Positions 11,510 through 21,476 of a stretch of 64,000 nt of DNA are shown here, piece after piece. Position 1 is the first letter of the stretch, and each line of letters begins with the position of its first letter. The stretch spans positions 581,501-645,500 of the forward strand of contig JAIGNY010001689.1 of the NCBI GenBank assembly GCA_020152595.1, written 5' to 3'. The DNA comes from Chiridota heheva (Eukaryota; Echinodermata; Holothuroidea; Apodida; Chiridotidae). A program made the position numbers and the translations under genes. The notes below the pieces were generated by a model. The model saw nothing but the letters and a program-made list of their open reading frames with translations, did not search any database and had not been told where the DNA came from.

Positions 11510-12790
11510 GTTGAACCAGTAAGAATATGGTTGATCTAGGAAATATGTGGTTAATCCAAACAAAAATACAGTTAATCCAAGTAAGCATGTGATTAATCCT
11601 AGTGGCTTATCATGTGATAATGTGATTAATCATGTGAGAATGGGATTGATCTATTTAGGAAGTTGTTAATCGTATGAGAATGTAGTTGAACAGAAATCAA
11701 TAATGCAAACCCGTGAGGGAATGGATAATCCTATAAGGATGCTTTGAGATTGTCCTCTGATGTTTCTGGTGATCCTCTGATGATTCTGGTGATCCTCTGA
11801 TGGATGATTCTGGTGATCCTCTGATGGATGATTCTGGTGATCCTCTGATGATTCTGGTGATCCTCTGATGATCTTTTGATTATTCTGGTGATCCTCTGAT
11901 TATTCTGGTGATCCCCTGATTATTCTGGTGATCCCCTGATTATTCTGGTGATCCCCTGATTATTCTGGTTATCCTCCGATGATTCTAATGATCCTCTGAT
12001 TATTCTGGTGATCCTCTGATGATTTTGGTGATCCTCTGATGATTTTGGTGATCCTCTGATGATTTTGGTGATCCTCCGAGGATTCTGGTGATCCTCGGAG
12101 GATTCTCGTGATCCTCGGAGGATTCTGGTGATCCTCGGAGGATTCTGGTGATCCTTCGTGGATTCTGGTGATCCTTCGTGGATTCTGGTGATCCTTCGTG
12201 GATTCGGGTGATCCTCCGAGGATTCGGGTGATCCTCCGAGGATTCGGGTGATCCTCCGAGGTTTCGGGTGTTCCTCCGAGGTTTCGGGTGATCCTCCGAG
12301 GTTTCGGGTGATCCTCCGAGGTTTCGGGTGATCCTCCGAGGTTTCGGGTGATCCCGAGGTTTGGGTGATCCTCCGAGGGGTGATCCTCCGAGGTTTCGGG
12401 TGATCCTCCGAGGTTTCGGGTGATCCTCCGAGGTTTCGGGTGATCCTCCGAGGTTTCGGGTGATCCTCCGAGGTTTCGGGTGATCCTCCGAGGTTTCGGG
12501 TGATCCTCCGAGGTTTCGGGTGATCCTGATAGCATGTGGCCGATCCTTCTTGGGATGTGGTTGAACTTGTGTGATGATGCTGTTGATATGGACAATATGT
12601 GGTTAATACTGCAAGGAGGGAACTTTTCCTGTGAGAATTGCAAGCATCTTGTGAGAGTGGCATTTATCTTGTGAAAAAGTTGCTAATCCTAAGAGAATGT
12701 AGTTGATCAGTAACCAAATAAATTGAACCAGCGAGGATATAGGTGATCTGTATTGGATACTTTTATCCTGTGAAAAATTATTGCCCAACT
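11510..12790. repeat. 20-bp minisatellite and degenerate flanks
   Basis: The core at about 11740-12535 is an almost strict 20-bp tandem array of some 40 units. Units grade from TGATCCTCTGATGATTCTGG on the left to TGATCCTCCGAGGTTTCGGG on the right, where copies are nearly identical. The flanks (11510-11720 and 12535-12790) hold looser units such as GAATGTAGTTGATC. Because 20 is not a multiple of 3, the array reads with a 20-residue period in several minus-strand frames and makes open frames of up to 247 codons; I do not regard these as genes. Confidence 0.9.
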
Positions 12791-13255
12791 AAATCATGGT
12801 GCATACTACATGCATTGATGTAGGTAATTCTTATGCTTTCTTTTTTACCTCTGTAGTCTAGCAATCATCTTGGCAAGCTGGAGGTCCCAAGTTTAATCTG
12901 TGGTGGGTCTTCATTCACCGGTGCTTCACAACTGGTTCATCAAATGACTGCACATTTCTATAATCTTAGCTGTTGAGAAAGGGATGTGAAATCCCAATTC
13001 TACTTTACTACATTTTTAATGGTCAAAGTACAGCTGCCAGCCATGTAATTAAAGGAGCAGATGTACTCGAGTTCTGGCAAAGACATAAATGATTTTTTTC
13101 AGTGATTTATTTCAAGCAGTAAAGTAAAGATGGTACGAATTCATCATACAAATGTTCTTCTGAGTATCGGTGTCAATTTAAGTTTGATATTGGTGTGGGC
13201 AAGAATTAGTATTTCAGTTTATCAATGAAGCTTATTGGAAATAGCTGAAGAAATG

Positions 13256-13835
13256 AAAGGATTAGCTGAGTGCAGGGCCGAGCAAGTTCATTTTATATGC
13301 AAGAGAACAAAATGAATATTCAAATTCTTATTTCACTATGAGATATTTGAGTTTGAAATGCCTATTTGTGTAGAAATGACTGAAATCAGACTAGTTGTGA
13401 AAGGACATCCTGACATTCTTCAAGTCGTCTTGTGTTTCATTGTATTTTCGCTAAGATTTTGCGGCTTTACATCCATTGGAAGTGTCAGGAAAACAAGCTA
13501 ATAAAGGTTTAATGTACCACCTGAGAATATGTTGGAAAAAATTATTTACTTGTACAGTAAAAATTTTAATTTAATTTTTAATGCAATAAGTCTTGGCCTG
13601 GTGCTTACCCCTGGTTTCCATGGCACAAGCGAATGGGAGGATATGGGTCCACCTGGCTAATTGTGAAGATGTGATGTCACTCTCCTCCAGTAGACTTTCT
13701 ACACCAGTCATGAAACTTCAATATCTCCTGAATGGGAGAAGGTATCACAGCAGTTTCTTCACTGCTGTTTTATCTTTTTGTCCACTATCACAAAAGATTG
13801 ACTTGCTTAACCACTGAGCTAATCCTTTATAGTTT
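13256..13835. mobile_element. Family A foldback element, copy 3, with SINE fragment inside
   Basis: The left end AAAGGATTAGCTGAGTGCAG and right end CCACTGAGCTAATCCTTTA mirror each other, and the internal GAAATGACTGAAATCAGACT matches copy 1 at about 645. Inside, near 13595-13650, GGTTTCCATGGCACAAGCGA matches the 3' part of the SINE at 40565-40830, suggesting a SINE fragment nested in the foldback element. Confidence 0.55.
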
Positions 13836-14389
13836 CTCTATGGTTGAACTTGAAATACCTGCAGCTGATGGAATTTAAACAATCATATATCTTGTGACTG
13901 ATCCACAATTTTAGGTTACACTAAAGAAATTGCCTTTAAGGTTTTGTACAGTATGTACAGCAAAAATTTGCCAAGATTATTTGAAGTAATATTTTGCATG
14001 ATGAAGAGATATATATCTATCTATACACCTTCATATGAAGGTTGCATCTCAGAAGCATTTTTTACCGCTGTATTGTCATTGTATGATGTCAACATATATT
14101 TCTGTTTAATAAAGTTATATTATTGAAAAAAATCATGTTGATCTCTTGATTGGAAACTTTTCGAATTAAGAGACTCAGAACTAGGATGGATATATTAATA
14201 ATAATGTCTAATGATGTCTACCATTTACAAGGCACTAATTAAAACTGACTTCATAGTTGTCAGAAGCACCGTACATGTTGTACTCCTGTCAAATTCTCAG
14301 AACAGCAGCTCAAAATCAACGCCATGAATTTGACTAAACCGGAACAGGATGTGAAATGAACACCACGTTTTCATGCTTCTCTTTGTCGA

Positions 14390-14772
14390 AATAGTGTACA
14401 GAGAACTAGGTGGCTCTCCTGCCATTGGGACCGCCATTTAACGTCCTCATCAGATTAGCGCCATCCAACGATTGGTCTACTTCTCCCAATGGCCGGATGA
14501 GGAGGTGCGGCAGATGACATATTGCTGCCCTCGATTTCCTGGCGTATCTGTCAGCATAGCTATGGAAAAATCTCCTAGTTGTATCGCGTGAGACTCCAAC
14601 CTGGAACCTCCAGCATCTCAGTCGTGCACTCTACCAACTGAGCTACCTATTCCTCTAAATTGCCCAGCTACCCCTACCATTTATCACAGAGGATAAGTCG
14701 TGCACTCTACCAACTGAGCTACCTATTCCTCTAAATTGCCCAGCTACCCCTACCATTTATCACAGAGGATAA
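14390..14772 (-). mobile_element. tRNA-derived SINE with 76-bp tandem duplication of its head
   Basis: On the minus strand TAGCTCAGTTGGTAGAGTGC is an excellent tRNA D-arm/A-box sequence, and GGTTCCAGGTTGGAGTC about 30 bp downstream is B-box-like. The acceptor arms do not pair into a functional tRNA, so this is a tRNA-derived SINE head or tRNA pseudogene. The segment with the A box is duplicated in tandem with a 76-bp period (14621-14696 and 14697-14772), including an upstream piece, ATCCTCTGTGATAAATGG. The lower boundary is approximate. Confidence 0.65.
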
Positions 14773-15999
14773 ATCAATAGAATGCATGTACTGGCAAGAA
14801 TTTACCAACTTTTCATATATTTCTATAAATATTGTGTTACACACATAAAAACTAATTTGGGGAAAACCTGAATTTTCTCACAAAAAGAAAGTTAAATCAT
14901 TTGTTCAGCCATTAAGGCCAGTGCTAGGCCAAGTTTCTGTGGTGCAAGCAGATGATAATCAAGTTTTTCATGGATAACCATAAACACACAAGTCAATACC
15001 TGGATCAGCTACCTTTAATATGTTGATCCCTGGGTCACAAAGATAATAGGGATTGTTTTAAGGAATTGGTCAATATATTCCATTTTGCAACATTGATTAA
15101 CAGATTGTTTAGAAAATTTATAGAAATTGTTTTCCTTTGAAGAAGTTCTGGGCCAAAAAGTGAGAGCACATGTTTTATGTGTATATGATATCACACAAAA
15201 ATATCCAACTGGAATAAAATGCCACCATTTTCAATTCAGTATTGTGTGCACATATAGGTATTTGTTGCCTAGTTGGTTAAAGAAAAAAGAAGTAAAATTG
15301 TGATGTTCATATCTTTCACGTCACATCTGGTTGTGGATGGTTTCTAATTGAGTGCATACTGTACGCATTCATTGTATGTACAGCATGCGTCACTTCCGCT
15401 GCACTTATTGATTGGTTGTCAATATTTGTGTAAAAACCAATCAGAAAAGTGTATATTACTGTGGATGTTAACACGATACCTGGCCTTTAACCAAGGTATA
15501 TATACCTTCAGTGCTAACTTGTGTATGGTGGAAGCGGTGGTATTACCCACCCAGGCATCAAACCCAGGATAATAGATCACAATCCTTGGTTTTTAGTGAA
15601 CTCTAAAATTACTTTGGTACAAAGTGGATGATCAATTGAAGCAAGAAGTGCATAACATGAATTTTTCCTGTGTCCTTAAATAGTTGAATGAACTTTTCTA
15701 TTGAGTAAGTTCAATTTATTAACCACAATCAATTAGATAAATAATTACTTCATATGCCAGTGACATGACTACAGGAAAAAAATTATTTCAAAATTTGCAT
15801 AAATTAGCAAAATATGATACCATTTCAACCCAGACCTTCAACTCAGTCAGTTACCAACTACAAACAATTCTACAAGGCACATTTTTTACAATTTATATTT
15901 TATTAAAACAATTGCATTCTTATTGCCAGTCAAAACAAGATGATTCTGCGGTGTGTTACAGAGATATGATTTATCAGGAAATATGACATAACCTCTGAC
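14773..15999. other. Non-coding stretch, no feature recognised
   Basis: Near 14932-14955 there is a weak SINE-like fragment (TGGTGCAAGCAGATGA). Otherwise I see only AT-rich sequence with short, unconvincing open frames. Confidence 0.3.
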
Positions 16000-16270
16000 C
16001 TAACATACATAGGTAATAGAGACTACATAGAGATTACATGGGTAATAGAGATTACATGGGTAATAGAAACTACATGGGTAATAGAAATTTAGGTAATAGA
16101 AATAACATTGGTAATAGAAATTACACAGGCATGGAAGTGACAAAAACATGAGTAAATAAACTACATGGGTAATAGAAATTACATTAGAAATTACATGGGT
16201 AATAGAAATAACATTGGTAATAGAAATTACACAGGCATGGAAGTGACAAAAACATGAGTAAATACATGCA
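16000..16270. repeat. Minisatellite of 16-18 bp units
   Basis: Repeats of GGTAATAGAAATTACATG. A longer block ending GGCATGGAAGTGACAAAAAC occurs twice (about 16105-16160 and 16207-16265), showing a secondary duplication of about 100 bp inside the array. Confidence 0.8.
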
Positions 16271-18419
16271 AAGTACACATGGTATCATGGTAGTTTACAA
16301 TACACTAGTTCACATTTCCAGTCTGCTCATGTGAACAAGGACATATCGCCTTCAAGCTACGAGTATACAAACCAGCCAGCTTGAGCACACTCTAAAATAC
16401 GCTCTTGGTTATAAAATTGGCCCAAAATTTCACTTTCTGTGTTAGGACTACACTGGTTTTCCCCGATGACTTAATATTACCAACCATACTCAAAAGTTAC
16501 ATAGAAAAGAAAAAAAATAGAAGCAACAGAAATTAAAATAAAGTGACTTTAAAATGTTGTTACATGTATAAAACAGTCAATTGGGAACGTTGTTTGTTTA
16601 CTCATAACTCAAAATGGCGAATAGAACTGTGAACACATGTATGAAGGATACGTTTAATGAACAAACATGCTCCTCGTGAATGACAAGAGGGAAATGAAAT
16701 ACAAAAAAGATGGAAACCTCATTCCTTTAATGGAATATTCCTCAATTATTTGCATTCCTTATAAACAAGGACAATCAAAGAAACATGATGGTGGCCTGGT
16801 TAGTCAAATTTCAACATCCCACTAGTAGGTTTTGGAGTGATTTTTTACAATTTCTCAAAATTTGGGTTGGTTATTACCAGGGCGGTAATTCCATCCAAAA
16901 ACTGGAGAACTTGCCAGGAAAGGATTCGAGCACTACTCTCCTGCTACTTCCAAGCATGCAAAAATATATTTTTTCCAAACTAAAAATAGTTTCAATCACT
17001 ACCAGTACATCAATTTTTATACAGACATACTACATAAGTAAGTGTATTGATCCAAGTTTTACAACCAGTATTTTTTAAATAAGCATCTGATCGCTTTAAA
17101 AAACCATGATTAACGAATAAATCCAACCCACAAATTAAAACTAAACCCATTTTATTAAAACTCAAGAAATATTTGGGGTAGCTTGAGGAGGTTCCACCTC
17201 ATTAACAATCAATTGTATGATAAATGTACCATCACCAAATTAAAACAAAGAAACCTGAACACCAAAAAACATCAATTTCTTTAAAGAACAAAAACTTTCA
17301 TGAAATTCACCCCAGAAGAAAAATTAGTCAGCTGTTATCTAAAACTACATCGTTATAAAACATTGGGGTTAATGTAACTTGTCAAGTTGGAACTGAGTGA
17401 AGCTAGGAGAATGGCATCTTCCTGGTGAAGCATGGGTCCCCTTTTTGGCAAGAGTTAAGAAGGACATGAAAACTTGTACCTTATTGAACTGCCGGCAGTT
17501 TGAACATGGCTAGTTTGTAGAAAAAACATACACAACACAAAGGAACACTTGTGTATCACGTTTGTATAAAGCCAAGTCAGAACATAAGCACTGGAAAAAT
17601 CCTAGCGCAGCTGTAAATTGCTAAATAGGTTTTAGCGGAGTCATGTTTAAAATGCATTTCTTAGTTTATTCATTTCAATTATTTCTTTTTTTATTCTTGG
17701 ACTAAAATTTAAGTTTTAACACAAAAATTTAACAAGAATATTTTCAGTTATGATTATGACACACTTGATAAAATCATTAAAAAGAAATCAGAATAACAGA
17801 ATAAGTTAACATTACAAAAAACTCATTTTGCCAAAATTGTACCACTATACATGTACTAGCATTTTAGCATAGCACTTGATGATATTCAGTAATTGTGTAT
17901 GTAGAATGATACGACCTCACATTTTGGTCAATAAATCCTTTTGGAACTCTGAAAAAGCCTTGTTGTAACACCCCATTCGCAAAAGCAAGAAGTAAAAATA
18001 AAAATCTTAGCATTTAGTTAACAATTTTTTTTCCCTTTATTTGTTTTTCATGTTTAACTGTCTTGTCATGTTTTGTTTGTAACCTTTCATAAGAAAGGGA
18101 ACAATTTTAGAAACAATTTAGTACAAAAATCATTAATATATTATTCCTACCGGAAGATATTCAAATTTTAGGGTTCACAAAAAATGCCAATAAATGAAAA
18201 GGAAAAGGCTCAGTATGACATCACAGCAACACATTCTCCCACAAAGTTGATGTATCTCATTAAAATCTATCATTCTTTCTTATTAGTAAAACCTGCTAGA
18301 AGAATAAATTGATGAAAGTTAAGAATTTAAATACATTGCCAAATATACCCAAATTCAATAACTTTGGGAAAATTGTTTTTAATCATACAGAAACAACCAA
18401 TTAACCTTCAAAAAAATAC
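16271..18419. other. Non-coding stretch, no feature recognised
   Basis: AT-rich sequence without a convincing exon, repeat or RNA gene. It lies 3' of the peroxiredoxin gene on the minus strand, beyond any plausible 3' UTR. Confidence 0.3.
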
Positions 18420-18605
18420 ATAAACATTTACAATGGAATTGCCTCTATGACATCATCAAACACGAATTCATCATACTGTACAAAAACTTTAAAATGCAAT
18501 TAGGAAATCTTTAAAAATTCATATCTCCTGAACCAAATATGATATCAACCTAATTTTAGTACCAAATTTTACATAAAAACCATGGGAATATTCCTTTAAA
18601 TTTGG
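18420..18605. mobile_element. Family B MITE fragment (right arm)
   Basis: GCCTCTATGACATCATC, GATATCAACCTAATTTTAG and the terminal GGGAATATTCCTTT follow the same order as the right arm of the family B element at 9490-10010. I could not find a matching left arm. Confidence 0.45.
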
Positions 18606-18959
18606 CACTAATTAATAGGGGAGAAAGATGAATGTCTCATAATTGAAGTAGAAGAAACAAACCCAAGTGGCACCCCTTAAAACAAAATTCATCAATCTCA
18701 ATTTTGATTACAAAGACAGATCTTAAACAAAATAAGATACTGGTTTTACAGCGACAAAAATAATCTTGATATTAGTCAAATCAATGAAGATGCCATTACT
18801 GGTCATTTCTTTTAGATATATTCAATAGAGGACAAACTACACTAAAGGTCCGACAAACTTTAATTTGAACGAAATTGAACAAATAATTCAAAGAATTGTA
18901 TAACAACTCAACAAATCTACAGACTTCCAACATACTGTTCGATTCTTCTTAGATATTGT

Positions 18960-19250
18960 CATCATAAGTTCGACTCATATGATAGATTTGGCATATGATA
19001 AAAAATATCTCTTATGCTCCCACAGTATGCACAGTTTTGCTGACCAGAGCATTTCCCTGCTATGCTCCTCATAAATGGACTCGACTGCCTGTACACAGAA
19101 ATAAAAACCCATTGACATTTTCAAAAAACTTCTGAAACATCATCTTTTTGGAATTGACCGCAAACTGTAGTTTCTTGTTCCTGTTTAGCGCCCTCGTAAA
19201 ATTTATTGGATTACGGTGCTATAGAGTTAATGATTGATTAATTGATTGCC
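18960..19250 (+). mobile_element. 3' end remnant of an L2/CR1-like LINE
   Basis: The + strand, read across frames with stops, resembles the last part of CR1/L2 reverse transcriptases (a decayed W-x-x-L-P-x-x-I-R-N segment and then FKK..LK.HLF, about 19045-19165). A short 3' UTR follows, ending GGATTACGGTGCTATAG and ATTG-type tail repeats (GATTGATTAATTGATTG). It is decayed. Confidence 0.5.
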
Positions 19251-19919
19251 ATTAAATTTGTTCTGCCTTTACTTAAAACACTTGTGACAAATAGTCAAGG
19301 AATAGGGGAGAAATAGAGGATGGGGGAAATTCCCACAAAGCATTACAATACAATTCTGTAATGTAAATAAGAGTTATCAATCCACCCCACATTACAAGCA
19401 CATTTACCCCCACCCGTCATCCTTCCCTAAATTGCCAAGTTGGACTTGCTCCTACTGTGGAATTCTTAAATTAATCTTAGACTAAAGAAGACTTGGAAGA
19501 GCGAAAACTGGTGAAAATACAACTAGTGCAGGAAAATGTATACCTCAGAGCTAGCTGAAAAGTTGAAGAGGGAACAAGCGAACAAATTAATTAAACAATC
19601 TTCACTGAATAGTTGCAGGGATGTCAGATTCTTAAAGCAATGATGAAAGTTGCTAGTGGCAAGGTCTTTGAATGCATAACTTCATTTGTCTGTTCTGCTC
19701 ACTTGTCAGTCGAAAATTGAGGGTGTCTTTTTTGCTACGTCAAGGGATTTTTGAAATAACACAGCCTCAGGTTTAATTTTTGATACTCTTGTCATTGAAA
19801 AAGAATTAATAAAAAAACCACTTTATGATTAATTTGAATATTCATATATCTCAGGTTTTCACATCACATGCATGAATATAGTGTTGGAATATTCTTGAGG
19901 CTCAAGAAAAATACATCTC

Positions 19920-20695
19920 ACTTTTCAGCCACCTTTTATATCTCCTTTTAGCATAGCCTCAATTGGATAAGATAGGAAGAATATTTTTGTTCATTTTTTG
20001 TAAGACAAAATGAGTGAGAAAAAAATAAACAAATAAACAAAATAGTATTACAAACTAGAGCTGTCTGAATGACAGCATGCTTGACTATTCGAAGCTGCAG
20101 GGGTAGTGCACTACTTAAAGGAAGTAAGCAGTTTCTTATCCCGTAACTTCTAGTGAGAGAAATTTGAATAACAAGCTAAGCTTTAGGGAAGTATCTAATT
20201 CGTTCTTTTTCTTTTTGGTTCCGATGCTATCAGCATCAGGAACCTATGCAGTGGTGTTGGTATGTATGGGTGGGTGTGTGTGCGGGTGTGACGCTTTGCT
20301 TGTAAACACGATATCTCATGAGCAGTACACCTTGTCATATTTGGCGCATAGATGCTTTGTCACTACTAGACAATCCCTATTGTTTTTGGTGTCGATATCA
20401 TGCATATTAATGAGTGGGTAAGGCTAAATGTACAAGTTTTCAAATGTTCATATCTTTACAACCACATGTCTGTTTTGCTGCTTCTTATTTGGCATAATCA
20501 AGTAAGTAGGAAAGGTGTAAATGCACATATTACAAGAATGCTCAAATTCGTTGATATGCATGGTGGGCACTTTTCGGCCACCAGCTCCTCTTAGCATAGC
20601 CTCAATTGGATAAGATAGAAAGAATGTTTTTGTTCATTTAATGCAAGACAAAATGAGTGAGAAAATAATAAACAAACAAACAAAATAGGAAAACA
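19920..20695. repeat. Direct repeats of about 95-120 bp flanking 0.5 kb
   Basis: AGCCTCAATTGGATAAGATA through AATAAACAAATAAACAAAAT occurs at about 19960-20050 and again at about 20598-20690, with related TTTTCAGCCACC sequence just upstream of each. The interval contains the hairpin at 20217-20244 and a GT/GGGT-rich tract. It could be two copies of one element or duplicated flanks of an insertion. Confidence 0.6.
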
Positions 20696-20715
20696 AAAAC
20701 AAGAAGTACTGTTTT

Positions 20716-21093
20716 ATAGACCTTTTCAAATCTGAATCTGCAGTTTCCGGATAATTAATTTAAATAATGTCACATGGCCGAGATTCACGTCTCCATAATG
20801 GACCAATCGTATACCCGAGGAATCTAAGTGACCAATAAAATACTGGAGAAATCTGGCCGTCTGCACAATTTACATACGGTATGGGACCAAGCGTATGAAA
20901 AAAATGTTTTTAAGCGAACATATCATACGTGCGTTATACATGTAGCAAATACGCACACGTATTGCTGCGTACATTTTTTTCCTCACACCTGCAGCTGATT
21001 GGTTAGGAAACAAAGGAAAAGTTTCCCAGCATTTGATTGATCAAAGGTACTGAAGAAATCACGTTCAGGTAAACTCGGTTTGAAAAGGTCTAT
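20716..21093. mobile_element. MITE with 15-bp TIRs just downstream of the peroxiredoxin stop codon
   Basis: ATAGACCTTTTCAAA at 20716-20730 is exactly inverted as TTTGAAAAGGTCTAT at 21079-21093. The 378-bp element has no ORF. It ends 9 bp short of the complement of the peroxiredoxin stop codon (21103-21105), so the transcript must run through it or end within it. I could not define the target duplication. Confidence 0.7.
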
Positions 21094-21102
21094 GGTAGTG
21101 TG

Positions 21103-21165
21103 TTATAATTCACCATCATGCTGCTTGCTGAAATACTTTAATTTATCCTCGGGGTTGGGGATAAT
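21103..21165 (-). CDS. PRDX4: PRDX4-like exon 6: short terminal exon
   Basis: A strong acceptor (TTTTCTTCTCACTTTCCAG) precedes 63 nt in phase 0 encoding [20 protein letters not shown] and TAA. The segment matches the peroxiredoxin C-terminal arm (IIPDP..KLKYF in vertebrate PRDX4), which confirms it despite its size. The YF motif is at residues 240-241. The last five residues, HDGEL, resemble an ER-retrieval signal with one extra Gly. Confidence 0.92.
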   Translation of the reverse strand: MIPNPEDKLKYFSKQHDGEL

Positions 21166-21436
21166 CTGGAAAGTGAGAAGAAAAATAATCAAACATCAAT
21201 CAACTTATAGAATGTATCCACTGAAGAGAATTTTCATCTTCTTGCATCATTGTGAGCTTGTTGCAGTGCTTTTAGTTGAGGCCTTTGCAAAAAGCGCTTT
21301 GTAAATATATGCCTATTATTTTCAAATCAAGAATATTCCTGAAGAATTTCTGGACAAATTTCACTCAAATCCTTCTGATATTTAGAGCACCATAAGTGAC
21401 CTACGATCACGATTAAATAGTTAGATAATAATCGAG

Positions 21437-21476
<40 letters not shown>

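Noticed and set aside
11920-12663. Minus-strand frames of 247 and 224 codons with a 20-residue repeat
   Set aside because: They are two frames of the same 20-bp minisatellite; openness follows from the repeat unit lacking stops. No start context, splice sites or non-repeat domain.
14386-14440. Minus-strand peptide VHYFDKEKH that resembles the peroxiredoxin C-terminal arm
   Set aside because: It lies in the SINE region, has no IPDP-like start or acceptor, and a proper last exon exists at 21103-21165.
14580-14650. Possible functional tRNA gene on the minus strand
   Set aside because: A and B boxes are recognisable, but the acceptor stem and T arm do not pair well, and the locus has a partly duplicated head and SINE-like body.
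16000-16278. Minus-strand Tyr/Cys-rich 92-codon frame
   Set aside because: Product of the GGTAATAGAAATTACATG minisatellite.
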